Shown: one piece after another, positions 1-6,322 of the stretch
Numbering within the stretch: position 1 is the stretch's first letter
How the letters are laid out: the number at the start of each line of letters is the position of its first letter
From: Flavobacterium sp.
GTDB taxonomy: Bacteria; Bacteroidota; Bacteroidia; Flavobacteriales; Flavobacteriaceae
NCBI RefSeq assembly: GCF_020217025.1
Contig: NZ_JAIWOF010000041.1
Span: 1 to 10,000 of the forward strand
Length of the DNA stretch: 10,000 nucleotides
Reading direction: 5' to 3'
The notes under the pieces: generated by a model
What the model was told of the DNA's origin: nothing
Databases searched by the model: none
The model's input: only the letters and a program-made list of their open reading frames with translations
Program-made: the position numbers and the translations under genes

Positions 1-288
1 ATTTTAGCCGCTTTTGATGAGCCAACCCAATCGTTTATTTGTAAAGTAATTTTCGATAAACCTTTGAATACTTCGCTTTATGGAACGCAATTAGAAGCTA
101 ATATTCTAGTTGGCGAAAAGAAAAATGCGCTTTTAATTCCAAGAAACTTTTTAGGTTTTGGAAACAAAGTAATGGTAAAAGGAAAAGACGAAGCCATTAT
201 CGTAAAAACAGGGATAGTTTCTACAGATTATGTAGAAATTTTAGACGGAATCACTAAAGAAGATGTTTTGTTGCCTTTAAAACCTTAA
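1..288 (+). CDS. Membrane-fusion (MacA/HlyD-like) periplasmic adaptor, C-terminal fragment
   Basis: The frame is open from the first base and ends in TAA at 286-288, so this is the last 95 residues of a gene that starts left of the window. Visible elements fit the C-terminal beta-barrel and membrane-proximal part of an adaptor of the HlyD/MacA/RND family: a 'G-T-Q-L-E-A-N-I' strand, then 'ALLIPRNFL', which resembles the 'vlvP..al' strand found after the barrel, then a short domain ending in 'VEILDGITKEDVLL', which resembles the usual '.veI.sGL..Gd.Vv' ending. In this family the adaptor links an inner-membrane transporter to an outer-membrane channel. A MacB-type permease and an ATPase follow with 3-nt gaps, which supports a MacA-like role. 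A TTG inside the frame at 64 is not a credible start because homology-like sequence continues upstream of it. The family is fairly sure; the substrate is unknown. Confidence 0.75.
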   Translation: MLAAFDEPTQSFICKVIFDKPLNTSLYGTQLEANILVGEKKNALLIPRNFLGFGNKVMVKGKDEAIIVKTGIVSTDYVEILDGITKEDVLLPLKP

Positions 289-291
289 GCC

Positions 292-1515
292 ATGAACATC
301 AATACCGAAATAGCAAAAACGTATATTATTTCCAATAAAAAACTAACAGCTGTTGCATCGGCTGGTGTGGTTTTAGGAATGTCTATTTATATTTTTATGA
401 ATAGTATGTTAGTTGGATTTGATAAGAGTTCGAGTGCTAGTATTTTTAAAACAACATCTCATATTCGAGTGTATAAAGATGACGAAATTAGCAAGGTTTT
501 AGTTAAAAATTCTAAAGAAAATTACTTGATTATTAATCCGAAAATTGTTCCGTCAAACAATACAATTATTAATCCGAAGTTAATTTCCGAAACCATTTTA
601 AAACAGCCCGAAGTTACTGTAGTTACGCCTCAAGTAAGTGTTAATGTTTTTTATAACAATGGTAAATCACAAATTTCAGGATTAGCAATTGGCATCAAAC
701 CTGAAGAAGCAAATGTGATGTACAACATCAAATCGTTTATGGCCGAAGGTAATTTTGACTTATTAAAATCAAATCCAAACGGAATTATTATTGGAAGCGG
801 AATTGCCGAAAAAATGAATGCAAAAATTGGCGATAATATCAATTTAACTTCCTCAAAAAGCGTTAACAAAACGTATAAAGTTGTTGGAATTTTTAAAACC
901 AATAATTCAAAAATTGATAAATCAAATTCCTACGTAAATTTAGCCAGTTCTCAACAATTATTGAAAGAAGGAGCATACTATATTACAGACATTAACGTAA
1001 ATATTGTTGATCCAGAAAAAGCAAAAGCAATAGCTGAAAAAATTTCAAATATAACGGGTTATAAAGCTGAAGGTTGGAAAGAAGCTAACGAAACTTTTAT
1101 GGCTGCCAATAAAATGCGAAAAATGATTATCACTTTTGTTTCTCTAACTATTTTGTTAGTTGCAGGTTTCGGAATTTATAATATTTTAAACATGACGGTT
1201 TCACAAAAAATTAATGATATCGCTATTTTAAAAGCTATGGGTTTTAAAGGAAAAGATGTCATTAGAATATTCGTGACACAAGCGGTAACAATAGGAATCA
1301 TGGGTGTTATCGGCGGAATGATTATGGCAACCGTTTTAATAACTTTCTTGAAAAAAGTATATGTTGGTGGTGATATTGGTTATTTTCCCATTGATTATGA
1401 ACCGACAAAATATTTGCAAGGCGTTGTTATTGGTTTAGTAATTACTTTTTTCGCAGGTTATATTCCGGCTAAAAAAGCCGCACAAGTTGATCCTGTTACC
1501 ATTTTTAGAAAATAA
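292..1515 (+). CDS. ABC transporter permease, FtsX/MacB family
   Basis: This 407-residue inner-membrane protein has the classic MacB/LolC-E layout. One N-terminal membrane helix lies at about 19-42. A large periplasmic domain follows (about 45-275) and includes the MacB core-domain pattern 'NGIIIGSGIAEKMNAKIGD' (163-181). Three C-terminal helices lie at about 278-300, 327-352 and 375-391. The segment 'INDIAILKAMGFKGKDV' (308-324) matches the cytoplasmic coupling region of FtsX permeases, and the C-terminus 'AAQVDPVTIFRK' is the usual 'A..vdPv.alR' ending. Family members do not pump through a membrane pore; they use ATP hydrolysis to drive conformational change across the periplasm (MacB, LolCDE, FtsX). 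Unlike E. coli MacB, the ATPase is not fused and is encoded by the next gene. It starts 3 nt after the adaptor stop and ends 3 nt before the ATPase start, so the three are probably co-transcribed. The exported or extracted substrate cannot be told from sequence. Confidence 0.88.
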   Translation: MNINTEIAKTYIISNKKLTAVASAGVVLGMSIYIFMNSMLVGFDKSSSASIFKTTSHIRVYKDDEISKVLVKNSKENYLIINPKIVPSNNTIINPKLISETILKQPEVTVVTPQVSVNVFYNNGKSQISGLAIGIKPEEANVMYNIKSFMAEGNFDLLKSNPNGIIIGSGIAEKMNAKIGDNINLTSSKSVNKTYKVVGIFKTNNSKIDKSNSYVNLASSQQLLKEGAYYITDINVNIVDPEKAKAIAEKISNITGYKAEGWKEANETFMAANKMRKMIITFVSLTILLVAGFGIYNILNMTVSQKINDIAILKAMGFKGKDVIRIFVTQAVTIGIMGVIGGMIMATVLITFLKKVYVGGDIGYFPIDYEPTKYLQGVVIGLVITFFAGYIPAKKAAQVDPVTIFRK

Positions 1516-1518
1516 ATT

Positions 1519-2193
1519 ATGCGACAAACTATTCTAAAAACCGAAAATATAGATAAATATTTCTATGACCCGATTGAATTTCAAGTGTTGAAAAATATTT
1601 CATTTGAAGTTCAAAAGGGAGAATTTCTTTCAATGGTTGGAAAATCGGGCAGTGGAAAATCTACGTTATTGTATGTTTTATCAACAATGGATACAGAATA
1701 CAATGGAAATTTATTCATTGATAACGAATTAATGACGGGTTTATCAACTGATAAATTAGCGGCAATTCGAAATGAAAAAATTGGGTTTGTTTTTCAATTT
1801 CATTACTTACTTTCAGAGTTTACATGCTTAAAAAACGTTATGATTCCTGCAATTAAACTTGGTAAATATTCCGAAAAAGAAATTGAAGAAAAGGCATACG
1901 AAAAACTCAAAATTCTTGGCTTAGAAGATCAAGCTTTAAAACCTGCCAACAAACTTTCGGGCGGTCAACAACAGCGTGTAGCAATTGCTCGTGCATTGAT
2001 AAACGACCCCTTATTAATCATGGGTGACGAACCTACTGGAAATTTAGACAGTAAAAACACCAACATTGTTTTTGATATTTTTCAAGAATTAACACAAAAC
2101 TATGGACAAACCATCATTGCCGTAACACATGATGATGATTTTGCAAAAAAAAGCGACCGAATTATAGAAATGAAAGATGGTTTAATTGTTTAA
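1519..2193 (+). CDS. ABC transporter ATP-binding protein, LolD/MacB type
   Basis: This 224-residue cytoplasmic ATPase is of normal length for the LolD/FtsE/MacB-NBD group. All nucleotide-binding motifs are intact: Walker A GKSGSGKST (41-49), Q-loop Gln93, signature LSGGQ (146-150), Walker B LLIMGDE with catalytic Glu171, D-loop NLDS (175-178) and switch His204. The string 'GDEPTGNLDS' is typical of this subgroup. It would dimerise and power the FtsX-type permease encoded just upstream, whose stop lies 3 nt before this start; the adaptor completes a MacAB-like assembly. The last 12 nt, including the stop, overlap the antisense 3' end of the convergent helicase gene, and I see no intrinsic terminator between them. 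LolD itself is unlikely to be the right name because an adaptor gene is part of the operon. Confidence 0.9.
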   Translation: MRQTILKTENIDKYFYDPIEFQVLKNISFEVQKGEFLSMVGKSGSGKSTLLYVLSTMDTEYNGNLFIDNELMTGLSTDKLAAIRNEKIGFVFQFHYLLSEFTCLKNVMIPAIKLGKYSEKEIEEKAYEKLKILGLEDQALKPANKLSGGQQQRVAIARALINDPLLIMGDEPTGNLDSKNTNIVFDIFQELTQNYGQTIIAVTHDDDFAKKSDRIIEMKDGLIV

Positions 2194-4458
2194 ACTCGCT
2201 TTATACAATCGCAATTCATCCCAGGAGAATTGATCGCCGTGAATTTCTTTTAATTCGCCTAAGCTTTCGCCTTTAAAATCTTTGAAAGCTGCTCTTAAAT
2301 CGGAAATTTTATCTTCTGGTAAAATGTCTGAAAGTTGCACGATTTCCATTTGAATTAACTTGGCAAAATGGTTGTAAATCGTTTGTGGTGTTAGCTTTCG
2401 GTGTTTTGCAATCTCGTAAATCGATAAGTTTTGTTTCCACAATTCTAAGGTGTCTTCGTAAGTAGATTTCTTTGGTTCTTTTGTTTTTTTCTTTTTCGAA
2501 TCGGTGTAATACGAAACGTCTTCTTCGTCTTCCACTAAAGCCGCGTTCGAAGTTCTAAAGCGTTCTGCCACAACTACTAACTTATTGATTTTGTAGGTAC
2601 TCATGTCTTCCGAAATTAAATTTTGCTTTGAAATTTCTTTTCCTTCGACAATGATATTGGTGAGTAATTTTGCCTTTTTAAGTTGTAAAATCGCTTTGAT
2701 TTGAAGTTCTTCTAAAACCAATAATTCATCGTAAAACGCTTTTACTTTTTTGATGCGTTTGACTTCTTCGATTTTCAATAGTAATTCTTCGGCAACGATA
2801 TCTAACGTTTTGAAAAAATACTGGTATGCTGCATCACATCGCTCCTTTACGAAATTGACATCCAAATTTTCATCGGAAAAAATTTTATGTAATTGCGACA
2901 TAAATTTCCCTGATGGTTCGAGAATTTCGGCGATTTTTTCGTGTTGGGTTTTTGCCCAGTCGTTATGTTTTGTCTTTGGTGATTTTGGTGCTTCGGAATT
3001 GTAACTGAACAAATGATTGCGCCATTCTTGACCTAATTCTTTGAAATCAAATGAATTAAGTAAGGTGTTTAACCAGAAAAACAAGGTCTCTTTAGCTAAC
3101 GAATGTTGTAAAATTTCTTCAGAAGCTTTATTTTCAGCATAACTGAGCACTTGTTCGTCGCTTGAAATGCCATTCATTCGCAACGGAGAAAGCAAAATAA
3201 GCCCTTTTAACGAACGCAAACGCGACAAAGCCACATACGCTTGTCCAGGTGCAAAAACTTGCGATACATCGAGCGCTGCTTTGTCGAAAGTTAAACCTTG
3301 ACTTTTATGCACCGTAATTGCCCAAGCCAATTTGATAGGGTAGTGGACAAACGTTCCGATGACTTCTTCCTCAATTTCTTTAGTGTTTTCGTTGACTTTG
3401 TAGCGAATATTTTGCCATTCGTAGCGTTCTACTTCAATCGTTTTATTTTCTTCGGGAAAATGAACAAAAATTTCCTTTTCAGTTAACGAACTGATAACAC
3501 CCATTTTTCCGTTGAAGAATTGCTTTTCGAAATTCAAATCGTTTTTAATAAACATGACTTGTGCGCCCACTTTTAGCTGCAATTGTTCTTCTAATGGATA
3601 TATTTTTTCAGGAAAATCTCCTGTAATTTCTGGTAAATAAGTGAATTGTTTTCCTTCTAAATCTTTTAAAGATTGCGCATTTATGGTATCTGCTTTGGAA
3701 TTATGTGTGGTTAAAATGATGAAACCTTTGTTTTTTTTCAGATCAAAATCAGGTTGTACAAATTGATTTAGCAGTTGTACATCTTCCGAAGTGATTTTGT
3801 TGTGTCTCAAATTGTTCAAAACATCAATAAATTCGGCATCCGTTTGACGAAAAATTTTATCTAATTCAATGTATAAAGGCGGAAATTGCTGAATTACGTG
3901 CGAATGAAAAAAGAACATGCCTCGGTAATAATTCTTGAGCATTTCCCATTCTTCATTTTTTACCACTGGTGGTAATTGTAATAAATCTCCTATAAAAAGA
4001 ACTTGAACACCACCGAAAGGTCTTTCATTTCTTCTTACTTTTCTCATCATAAAATCCATCGCATCCAATACATCGGCACGAAGCATAGAAACTTCATCGA
4101 TAACTAACAATTCCATATTTCGAATTACGGAACGTTTCACGTTATTCATCTTGAAATGACGTCCAAGAGAATCTCTGTTTTCGAATTTTACGGTATCTGA
4201 AAAGTGTGGAAGTTGCTTATTATCAGGAATAAAAGCAGCAAAGGGCAATTGAAACATAGAATGGATAGTAACTCCATTAGCGTTCAAAGCGGCAATTCCT
4301 GTGGGTGCTACAACTACTGTGTTTTTGTGTGTTGTGGCGATAATTTCTTTTAAAAGTGTGGTTTTTCCGGTTCCTGCTTTTCCGGTAAGAAAGATGGATT
4401 TATTGGTTTGATTAATAAATCTGAGAGTGTAGATGGCTGCGGCTGATACTTGTTCCAT
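2182..4458 (-). CDS. Pif1/RecD-like superfamily 1B DNA helicase with C-terminal HTH domain
   Basis: Starting at the ATG at 4458, the product has 758 residues. The N-terminal half is a complete SF1B helicase core: Walker A GKAGTGKTT (26-34), 'APTGIAA' (51-57, motif Ia), motif II VIDEVSM (119-125), motif III GDLLQLPPV (157-165), 'ITVHKSQGLTFD' (381-392, motif V) and 'YVALSRLRS' (408-416, motif VI). The VHKSQG and ALSR strings place it with Pif1/RecD-type 5'-to-3' helicases. After an acidic and lysine-rich linker (about 643-664), residues about 665-755 look like an HTH_40-type winged helix, 'SIYEIAKHRKLTPQTIYNHFAKL', a domain also found at the C-terminus of some RecQ helicases. The frame can be extended to a TTG at 4482, but that codon falls inside the putative promoter, so the ATG is preferred. 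The gene stands alone, after a terminator on the same strand. A role in genome maintenance, such as structured DNA or recombination intermediates, is inferred from the family only. Confidence 0.85.
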   Translation of the reverse strand: MEQVSAAAIYTLRFINQTNKSIFLTGKAGTGKTTLLKEIIATTHKNTVVVAPTGIAALNANGVTIHSMFQLPFAAFIPDNKQLPHFSDTVKFENRDSLGRHFKMNNVKRSVIRNMELLVIDEVSMLRADVLDAMDFMMRKVRRNERPFGGVQVLFIGDLLQLPPVVKNEEWEMLKNYYRGMFFFHSHVIQQFPPLYIELDKIFRQTDAEFIDVLNNLRHNKITSEDVQLLNQFVQPDFDLKKNKGFIILTTHNSKADTINAQSLKDLEGKQFTYLPEITGDFPEKIYPLEEQLQLKVGAQVMFIKNDLNFEKQFFNGKMGVISSLTEKEIFVHFPEENKTIEVERYEWQNIRYKVNENTKEIEEEVIGTFVHYPIKLAWAITVHKSQGLTFDKAALDVSQVFAPGQAYVALSRLRSLKGLILLSPLRMNGISSDEQVLSYAENKASEEILQHSLAKETLFFWLNTLLNSFDFKELGQEWRNHLFSYNSEAPKSPKTKHNDWAKTQHEKIAEILEPSGKFMSQLHKIFSDENLDVNFVKERCDAAYQYFFKTLDIVAEELLLKIEEVKRIKKVKAFYDELLVLEELQIKAILQLKKAKLLTNIIVEGKEISKQNLISEDMSTYKINKLVVVAERFRTSNAALVEDEEDVSYYTDSKKKKTKEPKKSTYEDTLELWKQNLSIYEIAKHRKLTPQTIYNHFAKLIQMEIVQLSDILPEDKISDLRAAFKDFKGESLGELKEIHGDQFSWDELRLYKASLNN

Positions 4459-4479
4459 GTGGCGTAAAATTTTAAAAAA

Positions 4480-4487
4480 CAAATATA
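4480..4487 (-). promoter_or_regulatory. Putative Bacteroidota -7 element for the helicase gene
   Basis: The - strand reads TATATTTG, an exact match to the Bacteroidota/flavobacterial -7 consensus TAnnTTTG. It lies about 22 nt upstream of the preferred helicase ATG at 4458, so a transcript would have a short leader. It also lies directly downstream of the terminator of the preceding gene, where a new promoter is expected. No clear TTTG -33 partner is visible at the right distance, so the call is tentative; such an 8-mer occurs by chance in AT-rich DNA. Confidence 0.4.
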
Positions 4488-4504
4488 TAGAAACGAATAG
4501 AAAT

Positions 4505-4531
4505 AAAAAAGTCCCGATGACTCGGGACTTT
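4505..4531 (-). terminator. Intrinsic terminator of the OmpH-like lipoprotein gene
   Basis: A perfect 7-bp GC-rich stem (GTCCCGA / TCGGGAC, 4511-4528) closes a 4-nt loop. On the - strand it is followed by six T (4510-4505), the standard Rho-independent form. It begins a few bases after the stop of the lipoprotein gene at 4535 and lies before the helicase promoter candidate, so it separates the two transcription units. This is the clearest terminator in the window. Confidence 0.88.
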
Positions 4532-4534
4532 CAA

Positions 4535-5110
4535 TTATTTTTTCTCTTCTTCTTTAGTGGCTACTTTATCGTCTTTCTTAGTCGCTTTATATGTATCATT
4601 AAGTTCTTTTAAAACTTCTTTAGTGATATCATAACCCTCTTTAGCGTAAAGAACTGTTGCAGCATCACCAGTTCCGTAGATGTAATCATATCCTTTTTTC
4701 TTTCCGTAATCTTTAATGAATTTTTTTACTTCACTAATTAAAGTATCTTTTAAAACAGCTCCTTCTTGTTGCAATTGTTGTACTAAAGCATTTTGCTCTA
4801 TACCTAATTCTTGCTCTCTTTGTTGTAATGAAGCTCCCATTTGTTGTGCCCATTGAGGCCCTTTTGCTTGCGCATTTTGACGGAAATTTTGTGCATCAGC
4901 TTGAAAAGCCCTAACTTTTGCCTCTAACGGACGACCTAATTCTTCCGATTTTACTTTGAATTTATCGTCTTCATCTTTGAATTTTTCGTATTTCTCGATT
5001 AACTCAGCAGTATCTATATATGCAGTTTTAAAATCTTTTGAACTTGTTTCTGTTTTGTTACATGCTAAAACGCTTAATGCAACACCTAAAATCAAAACTA
5101 ATTTTTTCAT
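4535..5110 (-). CDS. OmpH/Skp-family periplasmic chaperone-like lipoprotein
   Basis: The 191-residue product starts at the ATG at 5110. Residues 1-17 form a lipoprotein signal: Met-Lys-Lys, a hydrophobic stretch, then the lipobox L-A-C with Cys17 as the lipidation site. The mature part follows the OmpH/Skp plan. A first strand 'TAYIDTAELIEKYEKFK' (29-45) resembles the usual '.aYVd...ll..y'. A long Gln- and Lys-rich helical hairpin (about 46-130) follows, then 'FIKDYGKKKGYDYIYGTGDAATVLYAKEGYDIT' (131-163), which matches the C-terminal core 'vk.ya.ekGYd.Vl' of the family. The last 15 residues are a highly charged Lys/Glu tail. Skp holds unfolded outer-membrane proteins in a trimer in the periplasm; here the lipobox suggests a membrane-tethered relative. 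An in-frame upstream codon at 5170 would bury the signal peptide and overlap the promoter, so it is rejected. The gene has its own promoter candidate and a strong terminator, so it is probably monocistronic. Confidence 0.82.
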   Translation of the reverse strand: MKKLVLILGVALSVLACNKTETSSKDFKTAYIDTAELIEKYEKFKDEDDKFKVKSEELGRPLEAKVRAFQADAQNFRQNAQAKGPQWAQQMGASLQQREQELGIEQNALVQQLQQEGAVLKDTLISEVKKFIKDYGKKKGYDYIYGTGDAATVLYAKEGYDITKEVLKELNDTYKATKKDDKVATKEEEKK

Positions 5111-5140
5111 GATTGTATATTGGTAATTAATAATTTTTCG

Positions 5141-5171
5141 TAAAAGTAATAATAAGTTGTAAAGTAACAAA
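5141..5171 (-). promoter_or_regulatory. Putative Bacteroidota promoter of the OmpH-like gene
   Basis: On the - strand a TTTG at 5171-5168 is followed, after exactly 19 nt, by TACTTTTA at 5148-5141, which matches the -7 consensus TAnnTTTG in all but the last base. Spacing and order agree with flavobacterial housekeeping promoters. The start codon at 5110 would sit some 25 nt downstream of the expected start of transcription. The -33 element lies in the 12-bp palindrome AACAAATTTGTT (5166-5177), which could be coincidence. Confidence 0.5.
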
Positions 5172-5351
5172 TTTGTTGCTTTTTTATTTATTTTTCAATT
5201 ATAAGAATTTCTTATGTGATTTTTTAAAAATGATAGATTCAAGCTATTAAAAGTGACTTTCATAATTTAAATTAGACAAATCATCTAAAAAAAGATAATA
5301 AATTACATCAAATTAAACAAAAAAGTGTCTAAAATCGCTTAAAAATGATTT

Positions 5352-6200
5352 TTACTTGTTTTTTAGCACATAAATATGCGAAGAAAATTCCTTTTTAAAG
5401 AATCCTGACATATTTGAGATCAAACCGATAAAAAATCCAGAAATGAAATTCATTTTTCCAGTTTTATATTTTTCGGATAAAAGCGACACATAAAAACTAT
5501 CAAACCACATGGGTTTAATATCTTCCAAATTCATATTTTGTTTATCGAATAATTTTTCAATGGCTGTTTTTGAGAAATGCCACAAATGTCTAGGCACATC
5601 ATAAGCTGCCCAAAATTCTTTGTAATGATTTGCATCATACGATTTGAAATTTGGAACCGCGATAATAATTGTTCCTGAAGGCTTCAACAAACGTTTCAAT
5701 TCTGCAACTTGATGTTCGACATCTGGAACGTGTTCTAATACATGCCACATGGTAATTACATCAAAAGAATTGCTTTCTAACTTTTCAATCGTATCACCGA
5801 ATTTAATTCCTTTACCTAAAGCAATTCCTTTTGCTTTATCGTTTGGTTCAATTCCAAGAATATCCCAATTTTGATTTTTACATTCCAAAAGAAAATCCCC
5901 AGTTCCTGCTCCGATGTCTAAAATTCTTCCTTTAACAGGTTGGTACGAATTAATTAATTTCACTTTATCACGAATTGCTTTTCTTTTGATGAAATGATAC
6001 ATTTTTTCAAACAACGTACGTTTTCCATCGGTGTGCGAAATGTAATCTTCGAATTCATAATACGAACCTAATTTATCCAAAGTAGGTTGCGGATGTGTTT
6101 TTAAAATTTGATATTCCTCATTTAACAACAAGGAAAAAGATTCTCCAGAAACTGAAAAATCTTTAACGGTAATAAAACTTTTATCTTCTAAAAAATTCAT
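5352..6200 (-). CDS. Class I SAM-dependent methyltransferase (Methyltransf_23-like)
   Basis: This 282-residue protein has a Rossmann methyltransferase core. Motif I 'ILDIGAGTGDFL' lies at 93-104, an acidic ribose-binding residue in 'GIEPN' at Glu118, and 'FDVITMWHVLEHVPD' (146-160) matches the motif II/post-II region of the family. 'DVPRHLWHFS' (201-210) is a hallmark of this Methyltransf_23-type group. The N-terminal 90 residues, with 'HPQPTLDKLGSYYEFEDYISHTD' at 36-58, look like the substrate-side cap of this flavobacterial group. A hydrophobic stretch at about 250-268 near the C-terminus may be amphipathic or membrane-touching. The acceptor is unknown; small molecule, lipid/quinone or glycan are all open. 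It follows mnmG on the same strand after 122 nt that carry a parS-type site and a CAGT repeat, so co-transcription is uncertain. No convincing terminator follows it. Confidence 0.8.
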   Translation of the reverse strand: MNFLEDKSFITVKDFSVSGESFSLLLNEEYQILKTHPQPTLDKLGSYYEFEDYISHTDGKRTLFEKMYHFIKRKAIRDKVKLINSYQPVKGRILDIGAGTGDFLLECKNQNWDILGIEPNDKAKGIALGKGIKFGDTIEKLESNSFDVITMWHVLEHVPDVEHQVAELKRLLKPSGTIIIAVPNFKSYDANHYKEFWAAYDVPRHLWHFSKTAIEKLFDKQNMNLEDIKPMWFDSFYVSLLSEKYKTGKMNFISGFFIGLISNMSGFFKKEFSSHIYVLKNK

Positions 6201-6248
6201 TTATTTTATTTTTATGCGAAAGGCTTATTTTAATGGGGTTAACAGCGT

Positions 6249-6264
6249 TGTTTCACGTGAAACA
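6249..6264. promoter_or_regulatory. parS: parS-type centromere site 1 (perfect palindrome)
   Basis: TGTTTCACGTGAAACA is a perfect 16-bp palindrome that matches the widely conserved chromosomal parS consensus TGTTNCACGTGAAACA. ParB (Spo0J) loads at such sites and spreads to organise and segregate the origin region. The site is intergenic, between mnmG and the methyltransferase gene. Two further copies lie on the other side of mnmG, which makes chance very unlikely. Confidence 0.88.
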
Positions 6265-6268
6265 TATT

Positions 6269-6298
6269 CAGTTGGCAGTCGCAGTGTTCAGTCTCAGT
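6269..6298. repeat. Phased CAGT repeat, 13-bp period
   Basis: Five CAGT tetramers start at 6269, 6276, 6282, 6289 and 6295, that is with steps of 7, 6, 7 and 6 bases. This gives a degenerate 13-bp tandem unit: two full copies agree at 9 of 13 positions, and a third copy begins. Read on the - strand it is a run of ACTG units just downstream of mnmG. The base composition is much less AT-rich than the surrounding spacer. It begins 5 bp from parS site 1. I know of no assigned function. Confidence 0.65.
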
Positions 6299-6322
6299 TA
6301 AATAAAAAAATAAAAACCGTGA

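Noticed and set aside
4459..4482. Longer helicase start at the TTG at 4482
   Set aside because: The TTG lies inside the putative TATATTTG promoter element, and the extra eight residues resemble nothing in the family; the ATG at 4458 leads directly into the helicase N-terminus.
5111..5170. Longer start for the OmpH-like protein at 5170
   Set aside because: It would place 20 residues before a textbook Met-Lys-Lys lipoprotein signal and would overlap the promoter.
5317..5353. Terminator after the methyltransferase gene
   Set aside because: Only A/T-rich short stems are found (for example AAAAAT/ATTTTT at 5341-5353) and no GC-rich hairpin with a following T-run on the - strand.
6073..6081. DnaA-box-like TTATCCAAA here and GTATCCACA at 8332-8340, as evidence for oriC in the window
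   Set aside because: Each has one mismatch, both are inside genes, they are far apart and there is no cluster or AT-rich unwinding element beside them.
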